Shown here piece by piece: positions 1-11,585 of a DNA stretch of 64,000 nt. The DNA comes from Sparassis latifolia (taxonomy: Eukaryota > Basidiomycota > Agaricomycetes > Polyporales > Sparassidaceae): positions 1,054,001 through 1,118,000 of the forward strand of contig CM031554.1 in NCBI GenBank assembly GCA_018466975.1. The letters run 5' to 3'. The notes beneath the pieces were generated by a model. It did not search any database. It was not told the DNA's origin and saw only the letters and a list, made by a program, of their open reading frames with translations. Both the position numbers and the translations under genes were made by a program. Numbering within the stretch: the first letter of the stretch is position 1; each line of letters begins with the position of its first letter.

Positions 1-217
1 CCCTTCCCTTTCTTCGACTGTGCTTGTGGCCCTGGAGGTTGTCTCGATGTTACTGAAGGTATAGGTATGTTCAGGTCAATGAACATGGTGCTGCGGCAGT
101 GCGATACTCGTCTTTGCCGCCATGGGCATTGGGCGCCCGACTCAGAGCATCGAAGGGGCGGTCCGCACCGGTCCGCGACATCTTCTGCCCGCCCAAGCTG
201 CTCACTCTTCGTCTGCC

Positions 218-1879
218 ATGGCGCAGGACTTTTCTCTCTCTGCAGCGTTGGCCTCGGCGTCGACGCTCGTCCTTCTCCAGTTCTTCTCTAGGATTTTCAC
301 ATTTCTGCTCAACCAGGCGTTGGTCCGCCTCGTCTCTCCTCAGGCCTTCGGCACCGCTGCGATCCAGTTTGAGCTCCTCCTCTCCACCATCCTCTTCCTT
401 TCGCGCGAAGGCGTTCGCGGTGCCCTTCTACGAGCCACACCGTCGTCCGACGCTACGCCGGACAAGCCCGCTGATCAGCACTCAGAAGCACTCGCCGCTA
501 ATATCTCTCTCCTTCCGGTACTCCTTGGAATTCCTGCGGCGATACTTATCACCTTTTTCTACACGGTCACCGCATCAGATTCCACTGTGTCGCAGCCACA
601 CTTCCGTCTCAGCGTCGCCATATATGTCTGTGCAGCTCTCTTTGAGCTCCTCTCAGAACCTCTCTACATTCGCGCCCAAAATCAACTTCGGTTTGATGTC
701 CGCGCCCAGGCTGAGGGCCTCGCCGTCGCTCTCAAATCCGTCGTTGCGTTTGCTGTCCTAATTGCCGTCTCTGCCGACTGGGCTCTCGTTGCCTTCGCTA
801 TGGGACAAGCTGTCTATGGCCTGACTATCTATCTGTCTTACTTGAAGACATATCGCAGGTATAGCCTCTGGCCGAGAAAGGTTACGACAGTGGTACATGG
901 CAAGTGTGTCCTCTCTCAGCAGTCCTCCCTCGTCGAATAATTAACGGAGGTGCAGCTCCAAGACGATGTATTTTGACCCACCGCTGTTGCACCTCGCCCG
1001 TGCCATGACGGGTCAATCTGTGATCAAACATTTCTTGACCGAAGGAGACAAGTTTCTCGTGTACAGGCTGAGCCCACTGGCTGATCAGGGTGGATATGCC
1101 ATCGCATCCAACTACGGTATGCTTCCGCTGTCCTGAACATGGTCTCGTCATGACCGTGTCTCTGGGGACTAGGTTCACTCGTTGCCCGCATCATACTCCA
1201 GCCGATCGAAGAAACCTCGCGCATGTTCTTCTCCAAAACGCTCGCTGCGAAGAACAAGGAAGCGCTCGAAACAGCATCCAGCATGCTGTTCTCTCTACTT
1301 TTGATGTTTACGCATTTATTTCTAATGCTCGTGACCTTTGGTCCGCCGTATCTTCAGCTTGCTGCATCACTCCTCCTCCCGCCACGATATCTCGACACCT
1401 CTGCGCCCGCCATCCTGCACACGTACATCTACTATATACCCATCATGGCATACAACGGCATCCTGGAAGCATTTTTCGCATCGGCATGTTCGCCCGCGGA
1501 TCTGCATGCGCAGAGCCGCTGGATGTTCGTGTTCTCTGTCGGGTTCGTCGTCGCTGCAGTCGGACTTGCAAAGGGCCTGGGGATGGGCGATGCCGGACTC
1601 GTGTGGGCGAATATTGCAAACTTGCTTTGCCGGGCGGTGTACGCGTGGCTATTCGTGCAGCGCGTCTTCAGAGAGGAGAACAGCGCGCATTTGGTGAGTT
1701 GGAGGAAGGCAGCCCCTCCGGCAGCCGTGTTGGCTGTGTTCGTGATGTCCGCCGCTATCACGCGGTGGAGCGAGGTCAGACATTCCGACCTTCCTGTGAG
1801 CGTCGGTGCGCAGATTGGGCATATATCGGTTGGTGTGGCGTGTCTTGTTGGATGTCTGTCTACGTGGTGGGTTATCTAA
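218..1879 (+). CDS. RFT1: RFT1 oligosaccharide flippase homologue (ER)
   Basis: Multi-pass ER membrane protein of the Rft1 family, required for translocating the Man5GlcNAc2-PP-dolichol precursor in N-glycosylation. Three exons fit: 218-903, 956-1116 and 1173-1879, with introns at 904-955 and 1117-1172 (both GT-AG). The joined protein shows the family landmarks: an N-terminal ASASTLVLLQFFSRIFTFLLN segment, a SREGVRGA motif, a TGQSVIKHFLTEGDKF segment at the start of exon 2, QPIEETSR in exon 3, and many hydrophobic helices. The start at 218 is chosen because this Met begins the family-like N-terminus; an in-frame ATG at 122 would add 32 residues with no family look. The C-terminus is uncertain, as a short last intron near 1876 cannot be excluded. 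Seen: frames and splice sites. Known: family role. Nothing suggests it is broken. Confidence 0.9.
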
Positions 1880-2142
1880 CTCATGTCTCCGTTCGAAGCA
1901 GCTGACGTTGTTGTAGTGCGATGGTTGAACGGACTACATTCGTAGAAATGTTCAGATTTCTTCGTAGACGGTAGTCTACAGAACCAATTGATGAGCGTGG
2001 ACGTCCGTTAAAATTAATTGCGTCTGTAGAGGTCTAAAGCTGAAGAGCTGCCAGTGGATGACGTCATCGTGGAGACTCCCTTAAAAGCACTGTTCGACTT
2101 CATCTAGATCTTACGACTCCATATTGTCTTACATTTACCGCC

Positions 2143-2842
2143 ATGTCGCAATCCGTTACACCGGCCGCACGCACAGATTCAGCAGTTACTGATGTCAGTA
2201 TGCTCCTTGTACTGGTCACATAGCGGAGCGCATTGACCGTACCACATTCGCAGCCGCGCGAAACTACTGAGAGCTCTCCGATTCAGACCGAAGACCGTCA
2301 AGACGAGATTGCGGGACCGTCCACGGCAGCCTCTGAGCCTCCTCCGCACCAAGGTAGCTCCCATCGTTCGTCGTTGCATCAGTCGGGCAGTTCACGACGG
2401 AGCTTCTAGATGCAACTCAATCCGGGGATACTGCACCTCAAGTGTACGTCCTCCAGCCTCCTCCGACGTTCAAGGAGCAAGTGATAGGTGAGTCACTTCC
2501 AGTCGTTCTCCACGTAACGAAACGTGCTGAAAGAAGCTGCACCAAAGGATACGCGAAGGTGAGCGAAAATGTCAAATACCCAGGACGATCTCAAGTTCTA
2601 ATAAATATCATCTTCGTCTTGCAACGCAGGAGATCCGCGGATCGGTACGTCTGCGAACGTCTATGCATGCACGAGTCCTCTTGACAGGTATCATCGCCTC
2701 TCTCAGATCTTGCGGCAGGTGGGCAAGCAGTGAAAATCAAAGCTGTGTAGAATTCACTGACGGGCACGCTTTCCAGCCGGAAACCAAAGAGTATGGTGAG
2801 AAGATTTTGAGAGGAGAAGCTTCATACCCTCCCAAGGACTGA
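2143..2842 (+). CDS. small conserved fungal protein of unknown function, six exons
   Basis: No long open frame marks this gene; it emerges by splicing 2143-2193, 2254-2353, 2410-2486, 2548-2558, 2630-2644 and 2777-2842. All introns are GT-AG and every phase agrees, giving about 106 residues. The N-terminal half is Ser/Thr/Gln-rich and probably disordered. The C-terminal part carries a PPPTFKEQVIGYAKEIRGS core, then a KEYGEKILRGEA segment ending in PPKD. That core resembles short hypothetical proteins I associate with basidiomycete genomes; I know no function. Two exons are only 11 and 15 bp. A start context ACCGCCATG precedes the gene. It lies about 260 bp downstream of RFT1 on the same strand. 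The model rests on frame continuity alone; RNA reads would settle it. Confidence 0.6.
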
Positions 2843-3126
2843 ATGTCGACCGCGCTCTCTGGCGTTCGTGCAAGGGTACATGGGTAGCAACGAACTTTGT
2901 AGTTATCTCCTTTTAACACTTTATTCTCCATGGATTTGACGAAGTACTCTTACTTGTCTCCCTCCGAAGCATGAATTGGCTCGTCCGTATCAAAGTTGCT
3001 CATCCATGCGCAGAAGGAATATTTAACAGATTCGGAATTAGTCTCTGAATCTGGAGTAAATCTCGAATACTCAGGCTCTGAAACCTTGTCCGAGTCGATC
3101 GTCGTCGGTTGGTCTTGTACTCGGCT

Positions 3127-3410
3127 CGTTAACCAGCCTCTGGTAGATAGGAAGAAGTCTCTACTTATATAGGCTGGACCTCGTATGAGTCTCCCGTGGG
3201 AACGGCGGAGTTTGACCATGCCAAAACGCATACAAAAATTGCGATGTCGAGGAGGCAGTGCGACATACGACGCCTATCAAAATGTTGGCGTAACTTCCAG
3301 GAAATGGGTAGCAATTTTCTCAGCACTTTTTGCCGGCTCATTTGCGCGGCGTTCACCAAGCTCGCGTCACGGTCACGTGAAAATCATGTGAAGGCGAGCT
3401 GCCCTCTCAT
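3127..3410 (+). repeat. dispersed repeat, left copy
   Basis: About 280 bp that recurs, diverged and with small insertions, at 63626-63993. Shared blocks include CTCGTTAACCAGCCTCT at the start, CCCGTGGGAACGGCGGA in the middle, and a tail with an ACTTCCAGGAAATG-type segment and AATCATGTGA. No coding frame is shared, and I saw no terminal inverted repeats or target duplication. It could be a SINE or a remnant of a larger element. Confidence 0.6.
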
Positions 3411-3723
3411 ACGAGGTTCGAGACTATAGTCTGGCAGTCTGGCAGCATGCGCAGAGCCATGGTGAATTTCTTTCGATCTGGGGGTCTCCACTTGCAGCAT
3501 TGCAGAGTGTGAATGGGGGCGGAGCTGAAGCTAAAGTTAACTACCTATCGCGGTACAATACAAGTGGTGAGTAGCCTCATGGCCGCTCCTTCGGGCGCTA
3601 CTTTCCGATCGTCTGGGCGCTAGAGGGCGCTAGGCGTTCGTATAATCATAGAACCACCTCAACTCTACCTTATTTAACGTCTCTTCTCCCCACCTTACAG
3701 ACACCGCTGTTATCAAATTGATC

Positions 3724-5424
3724 ATGGCGATACCTATCCGTGTTACTGTGCTAGGTTAATTAGAAAGTTACCCTCTTGTACAAACTTAAGCTCACGATAA
3801 CATTGCAATGCACTGGCAGGTGGTCCGCAAAGCGGCAAGAATTCGCTCATCGCTCGCATGGTGAGCAGCTCTACTCGTGCCACACAAGCATTGATATCTA
3901 AGCATTTCTTCATTGTTGTGCGTAGAACAAAGAAGTTTACAGGCGAGTTGCCGATCGACGTGTATTCCTGTTCAGTATGGTGGATTGTGGCGAGAGTGTC
4001 GAGCTTGCCGCGTCATGCGAAGAGCCACTCTTCGTACTATCAATATTTGATCTCGCGCAAGGTGGCACTGGCCTTTTGAACGCAGTGGCTTTAGCTCGCG
4101 CGGTCTTGCAGTTAGCCCATCGTGCTTGGCCGATCTGTCTTGTTGGCACCAAGCTAGATCTCGTTCCACAAGACTATTCCGATTGGGACTTGGAGGTTCG
4201 CCAATATGCTGCAGAAAGCCCTTGGAGATACAATATGCCCTTCGTGGCTGTAAGCAGTGTCACTGGTCAAGGTGTTAACAATCTCTGCGAGCTCGTTAGT
4301 GCGTAATCCTGCTACCATTTTCGTTTTTTTACTGAAATTTGTTCTGCGTTTTACAGCGAATCATATATACCCTATCGGAGAAAGGATGTCAATTGCGGAC
4401 ATGCTTCATGTTGTGGTAAACTGGTTTCTAGATCACGTAGCAGCTACATTTTCACTCCCGGTACCGGGGAACGAGGAGGTAATGTCTTAGCAGTAAATCA
4501 CTGTAAACATAATTCTGATCTTACCCTCGGGGTTTACAGACACCTGACACACTTGAGTTAGACGACGCCAAAGTAAATGCTCTCCTGAAAACCCCGGAAG
4601 CGGTCGCCTGGGACGATAGGCTGAAAACCTACTCGACGTTTTGGAATGCTAGCTCCGTTCACAAGATCACGCCTTCATTGGTAGTTAAACGATTTACGAG
4701 CACGGAGCTGGAGAACATGCTCTACGTGCGCAGACACACAAAAATTCCGGTCCCGCAGCCGCGTTGTCTCAACCTCTCGCGCTGGCTCGCGATGGATCTC
4801 GTGGATGGCCAGATGCTGATTGACTGCTGGGATTCCTTGTCTTTCTTCATGCAGTTCCGTGTTGCGTGCACTCTCCGGTCATATATCTCCCAGCTCCGCC
4901 AATTGACTCGGGACGTTCCTGGTCCGGTAGACGGTGGGTCATTCAGTGGTGCTCTATTTGATGAAACGGAATACGGACCCTTTCCCTCCTCTACACGCTT
5001 TCGACAGCAGTGCGAGATGATTGCCCACATTAGCTGGGCCCGTCATGTGCGATACGTAAAGTCTGAGCATAGTCCTATTCCTCCCCCTCCGGTATTTGGC
5101 GGCGATTGGTCTCTTTCGTTCGTGCACGCCGATTTGGGCCCATCAAATATGATCCTGTCGAAAGAGGGGGTGTTATGGATCATTGATTGGGCGGATGCCG
5201 GATTCTTCCCTCACTGGCTGGAGGCGGTGGCGATGCAGCGATACGTTGACACTCCTAGAGTCCCGAAGTTATGGAGATGGCTGCAATGGTTCGTCACTGG
5301 GTCCTACCCAGCCCAAGAAGAACTGTGGGAATACTTCATGGCTGATGCACACAGATTTTCATCTGATTACTCGTCGAGCAAGCACCCCTTGGCACGCGAC
5401 TCATCACTCAGACCAGAGTTGTAA
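3724..5424 (+). CDS. small GTPase fused to an APH-family kinase, copy 1
   Basis: Five exons (3724-3754, 3820-3860, 3926-4298, 4357-4478, 4540-5424) join in frame to about 483 residues. Residues 1-150 look like a Ras/Rho-type GTPase: a P-loop GGPQSGKN, a D-C-G segment at the switch II position, VGTKLDL as the base-specificity motif and an AVSSV segment. The stretch between P-loop and switch II is only about 27 residues, so switch I seems missing or degenerate. Residues about 195-483 form an aminoglycoside phosphotransferase-like fold: KRFTSTELEN, TKIPVPQP, FVHADLGPSNM as catalytic loop and IIDWADAGFFPHWLE as metal-binding motif. The P-loop serine found in copy 2 is Asn here (AAT against AGT). 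It converges on the truncated DPH2 copy, 77 bp away. Substrate unknown. Confidence 0.72.
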
Positions 5425-5501
5425 CCATCTTGTATAGGTCGGACAATCTCTGCGCTATATGCCTGCATGATATGCATAAATTCGTTTTCCCGAAGTAACA
5501 C

Positions 5502-6656
5502 TACCTGTGATCGTCCTGATACCCTTTAGCGATACCACTGCGTCCCTGTTCTAGTACGCTCGGTGCATCCGCTCCAATCCTCACCTCCAATCCTTGCACT
5601 GTTCGGCTCCGCAAATACTGCGCTGATACAAAGAATGAGTAATTATGTTTTTATTATCGTGTGAACAAGATCCTCGCACCTGCTGCACTGTCGGTGAGTG
5701 TCGCAAGGGCATTCTCCTGGTTGCGCAATACGACCGCAGAGTCGACTCCTGCGCCGTTGCCAGCATCATTTGTTCCAGCAGCTACAGAATGACCATGCTC
5801 TCAGCCGACTTCGTTACTACCAATGTGACGAATACCGTACCTCCATATCGCTTTGCATGACGATACGTCCCTGTCACTGGTGAGAAGACCGGTTGGTTGG
5901 GATCTTCTTCCTCTGTCTCCGCAGAATGTTCTGACGCTAGGATATTCTTGATCAGCAGCACCTACACGTGAGGAGAAAATATTACCATCAGCATGGCTTT
6001 GCTGCTCTGCTAGTAGTCTGTGGAAGTCGAGGACATATCTCCCTATCCAGTTTGGCCTGGTCTGGAGGGCAACTTCTAATTCAAAAGGAGTAACGATTGG
6101 CCGCAGAAATTCCTGCACAAAGAAGTAATGCAAATGCATGAGCCGCTATACTCCAAGCAGAGCTAGTTTCACCATACTTTTGCATCTATCAAGCTGTTTT
6201 CGGGGCATGCGACAAGAACAAAACATTCGATCTCTAAGAAATTGGCTAGCTTTGCAGGATTCAGCTTGCCAACACTGATGGTGTAGCTCTTCTTCTGTGC
6301 ACGCGAGAGGATAGTGCGCAAGTATGAAATGACAGGTAGATACGACGCTGCCAACCGTTCAACGGCGGTAAGCAATAGTTTTCTAGCGAAGAACGAAATC
6401 ATCTTTCACCAACACCCAGAGTTCCGACGAGAATGCCGAAGACGTCGGCATCCCTGGCTTTTTGAACGAGGGCGTATCTCCTCATCCGAAGTTTATTTGT
6501 TCGTGAAGATTCTAGGCGTGCAATTCTAGTCCTTGGGTCATACGAGTGTACCTGTGATGACAAGTGTTGCAGTATTTCAAAAAGACATTAAGCTCAAAAT
6601 ACGGTACCTCTGCATGTGTCATAAGCACGTTGGTTAACGTCAAGCTCTCTCCACCG
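5502..6656 (-). pseudogene. DPH2: DPH2, truncated duplicate (C-terminal part only)
   Basis: Second copy of the C-terminal two-thirds of the DPH2 gene at 22057-24194. It retains, 5' to 3' on the minus strand, [33 protein letters not shown], the [17 protein letters not shown] block, [11 protein letters not shown], the TPFELEVAL block, the [15 protein letters not shown] block and the [18 protein letters not shown]-terminus. Introns and reading frames remain usable. Coding similarity stops abruptly at 6656, inside the GGESLT exon, where the R1 repeat begins, so the N-terminal half and promoter are absent. It cannot make a normal subunit. Between about 6170 and 6656 it is almost identical to the intact gene, much closer than its flanks. 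Confidence 0.85.
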
Positions 6657-9287
6657 GGGGATTTCTTCCAGTACCACCCGGTTACTTTGTAGCTCTCGAG
6701 AGGCGCGTGGCATCTGGCGGACGAGTATGAGGTCAGATCAATGACTAACACGAGATATCACCATGGAAGAACATACCACCTTGTCTACGTCTGAGCCCGA
6801 GACGAATCTGCGGCTAAGCCGGAACCAGGCCTATGGGTGATGTAGTCCAGTCTTCCAGCAGAAGTCTCTACTAGGGGCTTGTGCGTTATCGATGGATCAC
6901 GGCACTCACGCACCAACTCAGTTTAGTCTACGGGGAACCACCGCTTGTGCAGCAATGTCGGCGAAGGCGCGAGTTGAGAGCGACATGAGTAGCGGATATT
7001 TTTTCGTTTGCATCTTGAGCGCACCCAAAAACAGGGGGCATCCCCCATGCTCTCACCATACACAAATGCCGTGGGTTAATAGGATGTGAGAGAAGGAAGG
7101 AAGGAATGGTGGACTCACTGAGGAGAAAGGAGCCGCCACCGTGATTCTCCGCGAAGCCAGCGGGTTCTCAAGACACAACTGGAATGAGCTCGCTGCCCCG
7201 CACATGATAATGTTAAATCAACCTTAGCAGGAGAAAAGAGATATACCGCGATAACCTCCTTCAGCGCGTCGTCGTGCTGGTATCCCGCGATGGCTTCTTT
7301 TAGCCAGTATTGACGGCGCTACCACGATCGTCAATGACTCTGCGTTGAGCATGACGAAGTGCGCCCAGTGTTCGCGCAGTACGTCTTCTCACGCTTGTGC
7401 GAGTACTAAAATTACGGGGGTAAACGTGTTCGCAAAGACGAGGATCGACGAAGTGACGACCAGAAATCATTTCACCCCGTCTCTCGCGCTTGAATTCTCG
7501 AACTTAAGACACCAAGCAAAGATGGATATAGAGTACCTCTGGACGCCAAAAATATTTTAAAAAAGGATGTCCCAACAGCCTCCTGAGAAGAGATACATCG
7601 AATGTAGTCAGCGTGGCAAGGACATGATTCAGATTTTCAAGAGACATACGAAGTATATGTCAGCGCACAGTTGGCTCCTTGTGCTCAGCCACGCCATTGG
7701 TCATAGTGGAACCTGCACCCCGAATTGTCTAGAAAGAGCGTATCTAGGGAGGTGGAGGACGTCACGGAGAGATATACTCCTCTAGGCAAATGGATACTAC
7801 GCGTATCGCACCACAAACCGCCGCTGCCTCTCGCCTCCCTCGCCTGGCCTGTATCTCCTTGGTGAATACGAACCTACTCACGACTCCGAGCATAACATAG
7901 TGTTTGCACAGAGAGAGGCACAGAGGGGGCCCTCCACGATAATGCAGGTGGTCCGGGATTACTATTGCAAAAGTTGAGAAGAGCGTTGCGAAAACGCACG
8001 AGACGCAGTTGACTTGAAATCATGACGACGCGCTCGCTCCTCAGGCGAAGTGACATAGGGTTAGGGCTTGTCACCGTACCCTCGTGGGGGTGGTGTTAGC
8101 GATCCATCTTGAGCGCAATTCTACAGACCAAACCCGAGATGCTTCTTGTCTATTCCCCTGGCGCCTATCTCCCCCTCGTATGTTAAGCCTCGATGGTTCC
8201 AATCGCTCACAGGATATACGAAAGACGATGATACTGTTGTGGAAGCCACCTGCGAACCGTCGGAACATATCTCTATGTGCTCTTCTGCAGTGCGCGTGCG
8301 TGATATGCGCTCCATTTAAGTTCAGCATCTCGGCGGGGCCTTGCCCACCTGCCTCATCCTCACAGCCTTCCGGTGTGAATACGGCGGGCGCTGCATTCGG
8401 TCCTGCGAACAAGAAGCAACGTTTAGATCTCGGACGGTGCCGCACCTGATGTCATTTCCCCGGGGATGGTATGGTCACGGTACGTAGCGCTGCAGTGCCC
8501 TGCTTAGCGGCATCGTGGCTGCGTCAGTGCCCTTCTTATCTCCCTCTCTTTCAGACCTGCGAACGAGGGGTGAGATGCATTGGTGTGTCGAGTGTGCCCT
8601 GTGCCGCGGAGCTGCCCTCATTGTGCCAGGCATTGCAGGATCCTATCCTCCTCCTGGCTAAGATTATTCGTGCAATAGAGGCTATAATCATGTCAGTCGA
8701 CATTCTCATCGAACTTCGACTTTACTTTTTGTAGCCCATTCAGATCTATCGACCAACGCTTACCTTCTTGGAACGTACTGCCTGGATCTCGACCATTTCG
8801 CCGTATAGATCTGGTGAGGCAAGCTAGCATCGCGGCTACTTTGTCAGTGCTTCAAAAATCCGCACTCATCGTATCGAAATACCAGTCTGTGATAATTATC
8901 GGATGGAGACAAGAATACACGGCGTTCCGACCAAGGGGACTCACTGCGTGCCTGAGAGACACAGCTTCGCCTGAACATCCGTGCGGCTTTCACCACCTCC
9001 GTCTCGTCGAACAGCATCTCGCGACGCATTGTAATCACCAAAGCAGGTGAGTGAGCCGGTCCGATCTGCGGAGATAGAAGAAGAGACAAAACCTCATGGT
9101 CTTCTACGGTCCTCGAGCCCTTTCGCTGGGCCGCCCGTCGTTCCGGGACGGTCAGTACCTGTGAGGACAGGCTATCTTAGAGCCTTCTCTTGAGTATGTT
9201 GATATGGACTCAACCAGTTACAGTGCGATGTTGAATGACTTCGATGCGATTCCTCTCGGCGAACTGGTCGTCTCGGTGTTCGCCGTG
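6657..9287. repeat. duplicated block R1 (2.6 kb, no convincing gene)
   Basis: Matches R2 (13510-17926) over nearly its whole length with frequent substitutions and small indels. It begins exactly where DPH2 homology stops and ends at a GTTCGCCGTG sequence shared with R2. Short reading frames are partly conserved between copies, for example a minus-strand frame at 8121-8315 ending GARGIDKKHLGFGL and its R2 counterpart at 16599-16793, and a plus-strand frame at the right edge starting ATG 9203. None matches a family I know. No terminal repeats were seen, so it may be an old duplicated gene remnant or an unclassified element. Confidence 0.6.
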
Positions 9288-9879
9288 CTTCCGTCCCACA
9301 GACGTCCCGGCACTGCCCAAACCGCCGCTTCTGCTTTTCGACTGTGAGAGCTGTTCACTGTCCTCCGCGGACACAAGACTGATGGTTTATAATTCTCATT
9401 CCCTCAATTTCCATATCCTCGCTCTTTGCATGCCGCGGATACAGCGGTGCGGTGAGAAATGTTGATTGTCCTTGTGGCTGTGGCATACCCTTACGAACAG
9501 TCGTAGATGCTGGATGCTCAGTTCATCGAAGCTGTACTAGAAGGTGCGAGGGGCCTCTCGTGAAGCTAGTGCAGACGCCTCAAGGTTTGTTGATTGCATT
9601 TGATTCAATTGATATTGCTTGAATGAATGTTTTGAGTTCGAACAGAGACCAGAGCGCAGAAACTTCCCATGCACTGGAGCCCTGCCCGATCTTCGGAACT
9701 TCATCACCTTCGTCGTGATGATGCCCGCGGGAGATAACGCAGCCCACAGTTCCTCTCAACACGACCAGTATAAGTAGCACCACAATCTCCCCATCCGAAT
9801 GCCACATTCCGCTCGCACCCTGAAAGCGAAAATCTTGTTGTGATCCTTGTCAGCCAAAGCATTCCCTCCAGTTTCCCTA
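9288..9879. other. intergenic, nothing recognised
   Basis: Between R1 and the DUF6533 gene. Only short frames without family resemblance are present. Confidence 0.4.
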
Positions 9880-11585
9880 ATGTCGTTGGTAGGTGCCAGT
9901 GAAGCAGAGCTGGTCCAACTAGCTTATGACAAGTTCGTGTTTCACCGCAATTGTTTCATGATGCTTGTGCACTGATGGATCTCCCCTTGTTAGCATAACA
10001 AGCAAATACTGCAGTATAGCAGTTGCAGGTGAGTTTTGCTGCTGAAACCTTGACCCAAAGCTGATGGAGCTTCTCACTAGCTTTGCTCTTTTTCGAACAT
10101 GCAATAACCCTTCCTGATGAAGTCAACTACATATGGAGACACAAGAAAACCGGAGTTGCAGTTTTGTTTATATCCAACTATTTCCTTGGCGTGGTATTGG
10201 CCTTTAGCATGGTAGTGGGGATACCTCCATGGAGTACAAATCCAATAAGTTGCCATGGTTGTATCTGATGCTTCTCACATTGTGACTGATGCTTGTTGGA
10301 TCTCTGCCTACTCAGAGGTCTTGTTCTTCTTTAATAGAAAGCAGAGACCAACTCATTATGTCCTAGTTGTGATGCCACACTGCTGTTATTGGCAGCTTGT
10401 GAAGAATTGCTTTTCATTGAATGGGCCAGTAAGTCACTGTGCATCTCAATGGTAATTCAATGTTCATAGTTATCATCACTCTTCAGTATTCTCGGCTTTT
10501 TGGGTGTATGCAGTAGGGGGTCAGGCATGGCTTCCTGCTGCAGTAGTATTCATATTGAGCTTGGTGCCCTTCGCAACTAATCTGGTACTGTTAATCTCAC
10601 CGGAGCAGAGGTAGAATGCACTAATGAGCAACATTTTAGTATAACTATGCCACAGCCTCATATTATGTCCAGCTCATTCCTGACTTTGGGCCCATCTGCA
10701 TGAAAAGTGGAAATACAGTGCAACCTAAGATGCAAGTATTCTCCTTTCTCATTGAGTCTTCTGCTGACAGGCAGACAGATGTATGCAATCTTGCTTGCCT
10801 TCTGCAATGAACTTCCCGTGTACCATACTTAATATATTTTTTAACAGTTGAAATTGCAACATGAGTCTCCGTCATTGCAGCTGACATCATTGTCCTTGTG
10901 GTAACCTGGATGAGGACATACAGTATCAAGAGATATGCAAACTTGGCTCACATGGAGGCTCCCTTGGCAACACTTTTACTGCGAGATGGTTAGTGCATAT
11001 ACTGTTCACTGAACTGTTCCTCAGTTTTAAGCTTGTCCCTCTGTTAATTTCTCAGGCACTTTTCACTTTACGTGAGTATGGAGTGTGCCAGCGGTTCAAG
11101 CTGATAATGCATTATAGGTTACTTCTCCTGCTGAACCTTGCACAAATGCTGTCAAACTACTATGATGTGCATTCTGCTACTGTTACTTTCCACCTGCTTA
11201 CCTCTGACATGCATTCTCATCAGCTCTACTATGCATTCACAGACTACTTTGTCAATACGTTCGCTTGTCCCTTCACATTGACCAGAACTCACCCCCACTC
11301 ATATAACCTTGCAGATTCATGTGCATTATTATATCTCGTTTTCTCTTGAACTTGCGTGGGACAAACAACATGCAAAATCATGTTACTTCTGACCTCTCTT
11401 TCTTGCACACACCTGCGCAGAGCTTGCAATTTGCCTCGAGGATTGTTGAGAACATGGGTGCATCACTTAGTCTTGGATCTCCCTCGGAAGTTGATGTCCT
11501 GTATGGGTTGGACATTCCTGAAAATGTTGAAGGTATGCGGATTAGCAATCCGGCATCTACGGAAAGGTCCGGGAAAGGTCCGTAG
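9880..11585 (+). CDS. DUF6533-type multi-pass membrane protein
   Basis: Intron-rich gene found by its conserved segments. Exons 9880-9932, 10003-10028 and one starting at 10081 join in frame. They give NKYCSIAVAALLFFEHAITLP and then EVNYIWRHKKTG, the hallmark N-terminus of basidiomycete DUF6533 proteins. Further family segments follow: FVYAVGGQAW-like and ILSLVPFATN (about 10495-10600), LVVTWMRTY and APLATLLLRDG (about 10890-10980), LLLLLNLAQ (about 11110), and ISRFLLNLRGTNNMQ (about 11330-11370). The last frame closes at 11585. Central exon borders between 10240 and 10480 are not resolved. These proteins are predicted seven-helix membrane proteins of unknown ligand. The gene and its surroundings look more AT-rich than their neighbours. 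A further open stretch at 11710-11830 could be a separate C-terminal exon. Confidence 0.65.

Noticed and set aside
6892..7785. Short plus-strand frames in R1
   Set aside because: Not preserved as frames in R2 despite clear nucleotide homology.
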